The translations under genes and the position numbers were made by a program. The notes beneath the pieces were generated by a model. The model searched no databases and was not told the DNA's origin. It saw nothing but the letters and a program-made list of their open reading frames with translations. From Bacillota bacterium (GTDB lineage: Bacteria > Bacillota > Clostridia > Tissierellales > Tissierellaceae), in the NCBI GenBank assembly GCA_023388495.1, contig JAEWGC010000036.1, positions 89,513-153,512 on the forward strand: a DNA stretch of 64,000 nt, written 5' to 3'. This document shows positions 51,055 through 59,672 of this stretch, in pieces; the stretch's first letter is position 1, and each line of letters opens with the position of its first letter.

Positions 51055-54000
51055 TTGAAAAGGTTTAACAAATTATTATCATTAATATTAATTTTATCCT
51101 TGATTTTACCAGGCATGTCTTTTGCAGAAAAAGAATTTCCATTTAATCGAGATTTAAAAAATTCCATTACAGGGATGCAAGAAAGTGCAGATGTAAATCG
51201 TGATGATTATTTTACTCCAGAACAAGAGGTTAGAATCGTAGTAGAATTAGATTCAAGTCCAGGGATTACCTATGCTACAAGTAGAGGTGTAGAATATTCC
51301 GAATTATCAACAGCAGAAATTGATGATATTGAAAGAAATATTTTCACGGAACAAAAAAAGGTGAAAGATAGTATTTCTAGGATAACAAATATGGAACATA
51401 TAAATAATTTCCATGTTACATTCAATGGATTTAGTGGTAAGGTAAGATATAAAGATATTAAATCTATAGAAGCATTACCAGAGGTAAAAAAGGTTTATAT
51501 AGCAAATGAATATAATAGACCTGAAATTGAAATCAACATGCTTTCAAGCAATGAGATGGTATCTTCCCAACTAGCGTGGGCAACAGACTTCAAAGGAGAA
51601 GGTACAGTGGTAGCCATAATAGATACAGGTATTGATCCTAGTCATAGAGATATGGTACTTAGTGATGATACTACTCCTAAGCTGACCAAAGAAGATGTAG
51701 AAGCTGCTGATATAGGTGTAGGAAAGTATTTCTCTAAAAAGGTTCCTTTTGGATACAATTATTATGATTTAAATAATCAAATATTGGATTTTAGTGATGG
51801 GCCACATGGTATGCACGTAGCAGGTACAGTAGGAGCTAATGGAGATATCAATAATGGTGGGATCAAGGGGGTTGCTCCAGAAGCACAACTTTTAGCTATG
51901 AAGGTTTTTTCGAATGACCCAATATATGCGACAACTTTTAGTGATATTTATTTAAAGGCTATAGAGCACTCAATTATGTTAGGAGTAGATGCTTTAAATA
52001 TGAGTTTAGGTTCAACAGCTAGCTTCTTTATAGATGAAAGTCCAGAGAATGTTGCTATAACAAATGCAGTAGATAACGGAGTAGTGTGTGTAATATCTGC
52101 TGGGAACTCTGGATATAATGTCTATGGGACCAGCGGTGCACCAAACTATGGATATCCAAGAAGAGAAAATCCAGATGTTGGAGTAGTAGGTGGACCATCA
52201 TTAAATAGAGATTCTATATCGATAGCTTCAGTAGAAAATACTAATCAATTAGTTAATTACCTTTCATATAAAGTAAATGGAGAAATTAAAAAGGCTCCTA
52301 TGGTCATAGCTGGAGGTATAGATCCGTCAAATATATTTAAAACTGAGGTTGAAGTCGTAGATGCTGGTTTTGGAGCACCAGAAGATTTTGTAGGTAAAGA
52401 TTTAAAGGGTAAAGTAGCATTAATGGTTCGTGGAGCTGCCCCAGGATCAAGTTTTAGTGGTGCTTTTACGGATAAGATTATAAATGCTCAAAATGCAGGG
52501 GCAACAGGAGCCATAGTTTATAATCATGAATCAGGTGGAGAAGGCTTAATATCCATGTTGTATCCAGATACAGGGAAAATACCAGCTGTATTTATCGGTA
52601 ATAGTCATGGAGCTGCAATAAAGAAAATGGGAGGAACGACTCCGGTACTTCCTTATAGCTCTATAATATTGACATCAAATGCTTATGATATAAGGTTTTT
52701 AAATAATAATGCTAGTGCACAAGAAGAGTTGATAACAACTTATAACTCAAAGTTACCGATTTATTTGAAGTTAAATACAGACCTAATTGTTGATATACTA
52801 GGTAATAAGGTGGGAGTTAAAGACCTTCCATCTACTGTGAACTATAAGGATGTTAATGGAGTAGTATCAACTAGGGGATTTGTAGAATCTGCTGGTGCTG
52901 CAAAGTTAATAAGATTTGAACCAGAAATGTTAAGTATAGCAAATCCTTCAGGTGGATTAATGTCGGATTTTACTTCATGGGGTACTACGCCTTCACTTGA
53001 AATGAAACCTGAGCTAACAGCACCAGGAGGACAAATCTACTCAACATTTAACAATAACAAGTATGGTATTATGAGTGGAACCTCAATGGCTGCACCTCAT
53101 GTAGCAGGTGGTTCTGCAATCGTAATGCAATATCTAAAACAAGATTCTAGATATATGGAATTAGATCCATCAGAACAAGCAAGACTTGCTAAGGTTCTTT
53201 TAATGAATACAGCTATTCCAGTTTTTGATAAATGGAAAGTAGAAGTATCACCAAGAAGACAAGGTGCAGGAATAATGAATGTAAATGCAGCTATTAATAC
53301 ACCAGTTAGAATAGTAAATAAAAATACTAATGAAGCAAAATTTGAATTAAAGGATTTCGAAACTAAATCATTTACTATGGACTTTGTGGCAATAAATGAT
53401 TCAGATGAAGAATTAACTTATAATGTAAATACTACTGTATTGAAAGACTATATTGATATTTCAACGCCAGTTGCATTGAATGTTCTAGAGTCTGACTATG
53501 TTAATGCGAAAATTGATGGACCTACGACAATAACTATACCACCAAATGCTACTAAAGAATTCATAATAGAAGTGGATTTCTCAGGTGATGAATCAATCTA
53601 CAAGAATATGTTTATAGAAGGTTTTGTAAGATTTGAAGATGCTAGAGAAGGAGAGTTAGCTGTAAATCCAGCCCTAGGAGTACCTTTCATTGGTTTCTAT
53701 GGAGATTGGGGAGAACCAAAGATTATTGACAATATGAGATTTATTGATCCAGTTGGAACATCATATTTCAATACATCTGGAATTCTAAGATTTGATGTAG
53801 AAGATAAAGGATACTATTATACTGATGGTATATTCTTAAGTCCTGGAACAGAAAGTGGATATAAATATGGTACTCAATCTATGATACCTTATGTTTCTTT
53901 CCTAAGAAATGCTGAGATGGTTGAATACAATATATTAGATAAAGATCAAAACCTTTTAAGAACTATTTTAATGCAAAGTTTTGTTAGGAAACACTATAGA

Positions 54001-55305
54001 GATGGTAGTAGAGCAAGAGCATTGCAAAGTATAATATGGGATGCTGAGTGGGATGGTAAAGTAGATGGTAAGATATTGCCAGATGGTGATTATATTTTCG
54101 AAATAAAATCAAAGATCCATTATGCAGGAGCAGAAATACAAAGCAAGAAAATTCCTGTAATGATAGATACTGTAGCTCCAGTAGTTAAAGATCTAATATT
54201 TGATAGTAAAACTGCTAATTTGACTTGGACTATCGAAGAGAATGGTTCAGGAATCATGGGTTTTGACATTTACCTAAATGGCGAATATACTATTTCAGCA
54301 AACGGTAATTTAGCTGAAAATAAATATAAGCTAAATATTGCTAATATTATCGAAGAAGATAAAGAATATGAAATAGCTGTTGTAGCATATGATAGAGCGT
54401 TTAATGAAGGATATAATACTGTATTAACAGAAGTAGGGCAAGTAGTACCAAATATTTATATTTATAGCCCAGAATTATTAGAGGTATATACAGACAATGA
54501 AATACTATTTGAAGGGTATGTAACTAATTTTGAATTGCTTGACAAAGTTGTTATTGGAGAACTAGGGGAAGCTAAAATTGAGTATGCTAAGCATGTTGAA
54601 TTATCTCATCCAGATGATGAAACACAGCTTATATATGCAGGACCAGCATACCACTTCTATGGAAAATTTGAACTAGAAGATGGATATTATGAGATTCCAA
54701 TAGTAGCGGTATCAGCAACTGGCAACGAGGGTAGTGTAACAAGAAGATTCTATGTGGATACTACTCCAGCTACTTTGGATATCGAAGTATTAGAGAGAGA
54801 AACTAACTCTGACACAGCTACACTAAACGTTACTATGAGTGATAATCTTGGATACTTTGAATTATATCAAGGAGATAGTCAAATATTCTATCATAATGAT
54901 TTTTCTAGTAGAGTTGTAGTAGGACCTAAGGAAATAACTAAGGAATTTATAGTAAACCTTGTAGATGGAGAAAATTTATTTGTATTTAAATTAATAGATG
55001 CTTCAGGACAAGAGGCTGTAAAGGAAATAGTTATAGTAAAAAGTGAAGTGGCAGAAGAATCCATTAAAGAAGAATTACTTTTAGAAGAACCTCAAGAACT
55101 AGAAATGCCACAGGTTCCTCAAGAACCAGAAACGCCACAGGTTCCTGAAGAACCAGAAACACCACAGGTTCCTGAAGAACCAGAAACACCACAGGTTCCT
55201 GAAGAACCAGAAACGCCACAGGTTCCTGAAGAACCAGAAATGCCACAACTTCCTCAAGAACCAGAAACGCCACAACTTCCTCAAGAACCAGAAATACAAG
55301 AATAA
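51055..55305 (+). CDS. Large secreted subtilisin-like protease with PA domain and PQVPEEPET tail
   Basis: Cell-envelope-type S8 protease of 1416 residues. Signal peptide 1-24; I9-like propeptide (about 55-152). The catalytic triad is Asp190 (IIDTGID), His251 (PHGMHVAG) and Ser677 (MSGTSMAAPHVAGG). A PA domain (about 425-540) is inserted between His and Ser, as in Vpr and lactocepins. Fn3-like (C5a-peptidase-type) beta domains and Ig-like modules fill 740-1330. The C-terminus is seven 9-residue repeats (PQVPEEPET type) and ends in IQE. No SLH repeats, LPXTG or C-terminal hydrophobic tail follows, so attachment must be indirect or absent. The TTG start has a GGGGGC site. It lies 47 bases after an SLH gene, so co-expression is likely. 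Confidence 0.93.
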   Translation: MKRFNKLLSLILILSLILPGMSFAEKEFPFNRDLKNSITGMQESADVNRDDYFTPEQEVRIVVELDSSPGITYATSRGVEYSELSTAEIDDIERNIFTEQKKVKDSISRITNMEHINNFHVTFNGFSGKVRYKDIKSIEALPEVKKVYIANEYNRPEIEINMLSSNEMVSSQLAWATDFKGEGTVVAIIDTGIDPSHRDMVLSDDTTPKLTKEDVEAADIGVGKYFSKKVPFGYNYYDLNNQILDFSDGPHGMHVAGTVGANGDINNGGIKGVAPEAQLLAMKVFSNDPIYATTFSDIYLKAIEHSIMLGVDALNMSLGSTASFFIDESPENVAITNAVDNGVVCVISAGNSGYNVYGTSGAPNYGYPRRENPDVGVVGGPSLNRDSISIASVENTNQLVNYLSYKVNGEIKKAPMVIAGGIDPSNIFKTEVEVVDAGFGAPEDFVGKDLKGKVALMVRGAAPGSSFSGAFTDKIINAQNAGATGAIVYNHESGGEGLISMLYPDTGKIPAVFIGNSHGAAIKKMGGTTPVLPYSSIILTSNAYDIRFLNNNASAQEELITTYNSKLPIYLKLNTDLIVDILGNKVGVKDLPSTVNYKDVNGVVSTRGFVESAGAAKLIRFEPEMLSIANPSGGLMSDFTSWGTTPSLEMKPELTAPGGQIYSTFNNNKYGIMSGTSMAAPHVAGGSAIVMQYLKQDSRYMELDPSEQARLAKVLLMNTAIPVFDKWKVEVSPRRQGAGIMNVNAAINTPVRIVNKNTNEAKFELKDFETKSFTMDFVAINDSDEELTYNVNTTVLKDYIDISTPVALNVLESDYVNAKIDGPTTITIPPNATKEFIIEVDFSGDESIYKNMFIEGFVRFEDAREGELAVNPALGVPFIGFYGDWGEPKIIDNMRFIDPVGTSYFNTSGILRFDVEDKGYYYTDGIFLSPGTESGYKYGTQSMIPYVSFLRNAEMVEYNILDKDQNLLRTILMQSFVRKHYRDGSRARALQSIIWDAEWDGKVDGKILPDGDYIFEIKSKIHYAGAEIQSKKIPVMIDTVAPVVKDLIFDSKTANLTWTIEENGSGIMGFDIYLNGEYTISANGNLAENKYKLNIANIIEEDKEYEIAVVAYDRAFNEGYNTVLTEVGQVVPNIYIYSPELLEVYTDNEILFEGYVTNFELLDKVVIGELGEAKIEYAKHVELSHPDDETQLIYAGPAYHFYGKFELEDGYYEIPIVAVSATGNEGSVTRRFYVDTTPATLDIEVLERETNSDTATLNVTMSDNLGYFELYQGDSQIFYHNDFSSRVVVGPKEITKEFIVNLVDGENLFVFKLIDASGQEAVKEIVIVKSEVAEESIKEELLLEEPQELEMPQVPQEPETPQVPEEPETPQVPEEPETPQVPEEPETPQVPEEPEMPQLPQEPETPQLPQEPEIQE
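55108..55296 (+). repeat. 27-bp minisatellite, seven units, in the protease 3' end
   Basis: Seven tandem 27-base units each encode nine residues: PQVPQEPET, three times PQVPEEPET, PQVPEEPEM, PQLPQEPET, PQLPQEPEI. The central units are nearly identical at DNA level, as expected of recent slipped-strand or recombinational expansion. The count could vary between strains. Confidence 0.95.
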
Positions 55306-55634
55306 ATATAAATTTTACTTCAACCACGATAATTATCGTGGTTGAAGTTATAAATATATATTTATTTATATACTAATATTACTGATATCTTTTAATTTTT
55401 ACTTTTAAAATAATGATTTATGTTTAAGAGTTTTAAATCTATAGGATTATTGATTGCTTATATTGTAATTTTATATTTAATATGTTTATTAAAAAACTAT
55501 TCCGTTAGAAGTACTATAACAATTACTATTCTTTGATTAAATAGAAATTAATTTTGTAGATTTATATAGAATATTTGGTATAATGGAATTATATGGAAGT
55601 AGGACAATAGTAGGAATTTTTAAGGGGGAAAGAT
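55306..55634 (+). promoter_or_regulatory. Gene-free gap: palindromic terminator and extended -10 promoter
   Basis: A perfect 32-base palindrome (55317-55348, ACTTCAACCACGATAA and its complement) just after the protease stop is a probable terminator, although no T-tract follows. A TGGTATAAT extended -10 element lies at 55576-55584, upstream of AAGGGGGAAA and the ATG at 55635. The bases between are very AT-rich, and I find no small gene with a ribosome-binding site. Confidence 0.6.
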
Positions 55635-56717
55635 ATGAAGAAAAAGATATCGATAATTTTGGTATTACTGTTAATTGCAAGTAGTTTTTCCACTACAATA
55701 TCATGGGCTTCTTCTAGTGAAGCACTAGAGGAATTCTTAGATATATTTGCAAGAATGAGTGAAGAGAGAAGAACCTTGGGAGCACAGGTATTAAATATTT
55801 ACTTACAGAATGAAAGTAATGGAGTAGAGAATTTAAAGAAAGATTTAACATCGTACTTATCTACTGATAATATTAATACTCTTAATTCAATGGGCTATAG
55901 CTTAGATTACATAAAGACAGAACTAAATAGGCTAAATAGTTGGAGTATGGATGAAAGAACTCAGCTAGTTAATTATATATCTAGTGGAGATTCTAATAGT
56001 ATAAGACAATTGGTGAATACTGCTGGGAATTCAGTAGAAACAGCTCCAGGAGGTGGAAGTATTGGCGGAGGTGGGGCTGCACCACCAAGTAAAGAAGAGC
56101 CAAAAAAAGAGGAACCTAAGAAACAAGAGGAACCTAAGAAACAAGAGTTAATAAAGCTATCATTTAAGGACATTAAAGGACACAAAAATGAGAATGCTAT
56201 TATTTTCTTAGGAGAGAGAGGTATTATTGCAGGAAAGTCTCCTGAAAAATATGATCCTGATGGAGAATTAACTCGTGCAGAGTTTATGGGATTCATATAT
56301 AGGGTATTAGGTATAAAACCAACTAATGACGAACTTTTAGCATTTAAAGATGTGAAGATAGATAGTTGGTATTATGAATATATTAAAGCTGCTTTTGACA
56401 ATAAGATAATTTCAGGGACAAGCTCTACAACCTTTTCACCAGATGGTAAGGTTAGTAGGGAAGCAATGGTATCTATTCTCATGAGGATACTAAAGGATAA
56501 GGGTATTGTTTTTACTCTAGAAAAGCTTGATAAGGATATTTTGATGTATGAAGATGCAGATAAGATATCTAATTGGGCGGCTGAAGATATGTTTTATGGA
56601 ATCAAATATGGAATTATTGAGGGAAGAACAGACTCCATGTTAAATCCAAAAGATTTTGCAACTAGGGGAGAAGCAGCTGAAATTATAAAGAAGCTATTTG
56701 ACCTTATTGAAAAATAA
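55635..56717 (+). CDS. Exported protein with helical head and C-terminal SLH repeats
   Basis: 360 residues. Signal peptide 1-25 (STTISWASS). An unrecognised all-helical domain (26-125) is followed by a Gly-rich then Lys/Glu/Pro linker (140-172, EEPKKEEPKKQEEPKKQE). Three SLH repeats (about 175-360) follow: FKDIKGHKNENAIIFLGERGI, AFKDVKIDSWYYEYIKAAFD and a third containing NWAAEDMFYGIKYGIIEG. It would be displayed on the wall polymer. It is followed 38 bases later by another SLH gene of the same layout, so both probably form one operon from the TGGTATAAT promoter. Confidence 0.88.
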   Translation: MKKKISIILVLLLIASSFSTTISWASSSEALEEFLDIFARMSEERRTLGAQVLNIYLQNESNGVENLKKDLTSYLSTDNINTLNSMGYSLDYIKTELNRLNSWSMDERTQLVNYISSGDSNSIRQLVNTAGNSVETAPGGGSIGGGGAAPPSKEEPKKEEPKKQEEPKKQELIKLSFKDIKGHKNENAIIFLGERGIIAGKSPEKYDPDGELTRAEFMGFIYRVLGIKPTNDELLAFKDVKIDSWYYEYIKAAFDNKIISGTSSTTFSPDGKVSREAMVSILMRILKDKGIVFTLEKLDKDILMYEDADKISNWAAEDMFYGIKYGIIEGRTDSMLNPKDFATRGEAAEIIKKLFDLIEK

Positions 56718-56755
56718 GGGGTAGAAAAAGGGAAAAATAAAGGGGGAATACAAGT

Positions 56756-58795
56756 ATGAAGAAATTATTATCATTGGTATTGGCGTTAGTGATGATAGTA
56801 GGGGTTATAGCTCCAGCTAGAGTTAATGCAGAAGCCACAAATTCAAGAGAAGAGCTGTTCAATAAATTAAGAACAAAATTTGCACCAGTAAGAAACAGCA
56901 ATGATGTGAATGATGGGATATTAATATTAGCAGCAATATTAGCAAACAAATCTAGTATATTCAATGCTCTACCTAATTCTGAATATTTGAATGAAAAAGG
57001 TATTACTGAAGATACAATCAATGATATACTTAACACATTGATTGATAGCAGAGAATTGATTGAATCAATAATTAAGAGTACAACAGTGGAATACTCCGAT
57101 ATAAGTGATGACTTAGATAATTTACTTATGGATTTATTTAATAGTTTACCACAAGCTACAAAAGCTAGCATTGAGAAATATGCAGATACAAGGAATAAGA
57201 AGATAGATGCTATGATTAGTGTTGTTAATGCACTATTTAATGAGAAGGTTGGCACAGGAAATTATAGCTTATCAACTAATAAATGGACATCACTTGGGTT
57301 ATCTGTTACAAAAGATCAAATTAAAACAATTAACAAGCAGATTAGCAATGATGAAGAGTTACCTTTTACTTCTATACATCAGGATATTATAAATAGTCTT
57401 TTAGCTGCATCTATAAATGTATTATCACCAGATTTAAAACATACTACTGGAAGATTACTTTATGCTATAAAATTAATAGACAAAGTAGAAGTAGATAAGC
57501 CAACTGATCCAAGTACTCCACCATCAGGTGGTGGCGGTGGAGGTGGAGGCGGTGGAAGCAGCAGCGGAACAGCACCAACACCAACAACTCCACAAGCTAA
57601 TATTGAAGTTCCAGCAGATACAAAAGCACCAGCTACTGCAACTGTTGGCAAGGAAGGTGTAACAATTACTACGAACACTTCTGGTACTAGTACTATTAAG
57701 GTTAAAGAAACAGAAACTATTAAAATAGTTGAAGATTTAAGAAAGGCAGCAGGAAAGGACAGAGAAGCAGCAATAGTTATAAACCTAGATACTATAAAGA
57801 GTCTAGATTTTGCTCTAGAATTACCAGGCAAATTAATAGAAGCCTTAGTTAAAAATAATGTTAATTTAGAAATTAAAACAGCTAATTCGGAGGTTGCAAT
57901 TCCAGCTTCAACTTTATCAGGAATAACTATCCCATCAGGAGCTAAGTTAGAGTTGAGAGTAGCTGAGGTTCCAAAGACAGAAGCATCTAAATCAACTCCT
58001 GAGTCAAGTGATATTAAAAAAGTTGTTGATTTAAATTTAGTACTTGTAAAAGGAATAGAAGAAACAAAAATAACTACATTCAGAACCTATATTACAGTTA
58101 AACTAGATGTAAAAGGCTTAGGTAATGAAGATAAACTAGCAGTATACTATCTAAATGAAGAAACCAATACCTTAGAATTTGTAACAGGTAAAATAGAGAA
58201 TAGCAAGGCTGTTTTAAGATTAAAACATTTCAGTAAATATGTTATATTAGAATCAAAATTAACTTTTGAAGATATAAAAGGTCACTGGTCAAAACTATTT
58301 GTTGAATCTATGGCTGCTAAAAATGTAATAGGCGGTTATGGTGATGGTACATTTAGACCAGAGGGTGAAATCACTAGGGCTGAATTTGCTAAAATGATAG
58401 TTGATGCATTAGAACTTGATTTAGTAAAATATGATGGAAGATTTACAGATGTTAAAGCTACAGATTGGCATTCAAGCTATGTAGCCACTATGGTTAAATC
58501 AGGTCTTGCAGGAGGATATGGAGATAATACCTTCAAACCAAATGACAAGATAACAAGGGCAGAAATGGCTATGATCTTAGGAAATACATTAGATATGGAA
58601 GTTAAGTCTACTGAAGTTGATGGATTACTAAGCCAATTTAAAGATTCAACATCTATTCAAGAATGGTCTAAGCTAGGTATAGCAAAGGCAGTTAAGGCTG
58701 AGATTATGGTTGGAAGTAACAATAACTTCAACCCAAATGGAACAGCTACTAGAGGAGAAGCAGCTACTGCAGTTTATAGACTATATAATAAATAA
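56756..58795 (+). CDS. Exported protein with helical head, poly-Gly hinge and C-terminal SLH repeats
   Basis: 679 residues. Signal peptide of about 23 residues (SLVLALVMIVGVIAPARVNA). A helical N-terminal domain (about 25-240) is followed by a low-complexity hinge with at least nine consecutive glycines (about 257-268) and a Thr/Pro segment. A beta-type domain lies at about 280-495. Three canonical SLH repeats fill 502-679: FEDIKGHWSKLFVESMAAKN with GGYGDGTFRPEGEITRAEFA, then FTDVKATDWHSSYVATMVKSG with NTFKPNDKITRAEMA, then a third with NNNFNPNGTATRGEAATAVYRL. Strong AAAGGGGGAA site before the ATG. The N-terminal domain has no family I recognise. Confidence 0.9.
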   Translation: MKKLLSLVLALVMIVGVIAPARVNAEATNSREELFNKLRTKFAPVRNSNDVNDGILILAAILANKSSIFNALPNSEYLNEKGITEDTINDILNTLIDSRELIESIIKSTTVEYSDISDDLDNLLMDLFNSLPQATKASIEKYADTRNKKIDAMISVVNALFNEKVGTGNYSLSTNKWTSLGLSVTKDQIKTINKQISNDEELPFTSIHQDIINSLLAASINVLSPDLKHTTGRLLYAIKLIDKVEVDKPTDPSTPPSGGGGGGGGGGSSSGTAPTPTTPQANIEVPADTKAPATATVGKEGVTITTNTSGTSTIKVKETETIKIVEDLRKAAGKDREAAIVINLDTIKSLDFALELPGKLIEALVKNNVNLEIKTANSEVAIPASTLSGITIPSGAKLELRVAEVPKTEASKSTPESSDIKKVVDLNLVLVKGIEETKITTFRTYITVKLDVKGLGNEDKLAVYYLNEETNTLEFVTGKIENSKAVLRLKHFSKYVILESKLTFEDIKGHWSKLFVESMAAKNVIGGYGDGTFRPEGEITRAEFAKMIVDALELDLVKYDGRFTDVKATDWHSSYVATMVKSGLAGGYGDNTFKPNDKITRAEMAMILGNTLDMEVKSTEVDGLLSQFKDSTSIQEWSKLGIAKAVKAEIMVGSNNNFNPNGTATRGEAATAVYRLYNK

Positions 58796-58800
58796 AAATA

Positions 58801-58839
58801 AATATAGGAAAGGCCCCAATTTAGGGCCTTTCCTATATT
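58801..58839. terminator. Bidirectional terminator
   Basis: A perfect 16-bp stem AATATAGGAAAGGCCC / GGGCCTTTCCTATATT closes a 7-base loop between the convergent genes ending at 58795 and 58847. Confidence 0.85.
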
Positions 58840-58846
58840 ATTAAAG

Positions 58847-59512
58847 TTATTTCACGTACTTCATGCCACGACCAATTATTTCAGTTTTCTTCGTATTTTT
58901 AAAGCTTATGTAATAATCTTTTATGTCTTTTATTATAGAGGTTTCATGTCCATTGTTTTTAAGACTTTTTTCCATCTCTTTTAGTACTTTATTAAACCTA
59001 AGATCACTAGATTTTTCAAGATCAGCCCCCAAGGATAAATACTTATTAGCTAATTTAGTGCTAGAGATTTGTCCTTTAGAGTATTCCTCTATGCCATTTT
59101 GAATTAGAGCATCTAATTCACCCTCAAATGTAGATTTCAAATCAAGCAATTTATTGTTATATTCACTTACAATGTTAATATAGGACCTTTCAGTATTTTT
59201 AATATCAGAAGTTTTATCTTTAATTTTCAAACTATCAACTTTATCCACAGACTTGTCCACAACTAAATCATCATTATTATCAACATCTTCATGGTTACCA
59301 ACATTATTCACAGACTTCAAAATATCTTGGAGAGGGTTATCCACAATAGGTTTAGTAGTTGATGTAGTATCTAGTGAAGAATCCATCTTTTTTTCCTGGC
59401 CATATAAATGTAATATACTAAGAGCAAATCTAATCTTATGAAAATTTAATACAATTACTAAATAAAGTATAGCTATTATCCCTATTAATATAAGTTTATT
59501 TTTCCTATTCAA
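58847..59512 (-). CDS. Membrane-anchored protein with helical extracellular part, unknown
   Basis: 221 residues with one N-terminal membrane helix (about 7-24, LILIGIIAILYLVIVLNF), no cleavage site, then a Ser/Thr/Asp-rich linker (40-105) and a helical domain (about 110-221, NNKLLDLKSTFEGELDALI, LEKSSDLRFNKVLKEMEKSL). I do not recognise the family. TTG start with GGGAGTGAT. On the minus strand a TGGTATAAT extended -10 element (plus coordinates 59542-59550) probably drives it. Position between SLH genes and the second glycan block suggests an envelope role, without further evidence. Confidence 0.72.
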   Translation of the reverse strand: MNRKNKLILIGIIAILYLVIVLNFHKIRFALSILHLYGQEKKMDSSLDTTSTTKPIVDNPLQDILKSVNNVGNHEDVDNNDDLVVDKSVDKVDSLKIKDKTSDIKNTERSYINIVSEYNNKLLDLKSTFEGELDALIQNGIEEYSKGQISSTKLANKYLSLGADLEKSSDLRFNKVLKEMEKSLKNNGHETSIIKDIKDYYISFKNTKKTEIIGRGMKYVK

Positions 59513-59672
59513 AATATCACTCCCAACAATTTAATGACAATATTATACCATGGTTGTAATGAAATGTATTAATAATATTTAAAATATAAGTAGTTCGAAA
59601 GCACTAGTATAATTGGTAAAAATTTGCTATTATGGTTGTAACAGTATGTATTTTACAGGGGGAATATACTAA

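Noticed and set aside
55124..55300. Frameshift or truncation of the protease at its repeat tract
   Set aside because: All seven units are multiples of nine residues in frame and end at a clean stop; no continuation of an anchor domain is seen in other frames downstream.
55064..55327. Minus-strand frames made of FLVLQEPVV-like repeats
   Set aside because: They are the complement of the 27-bp PQVPEEPET minisatellite in the protease gene; no ribosome-binding site, and composition follows the repeat only.
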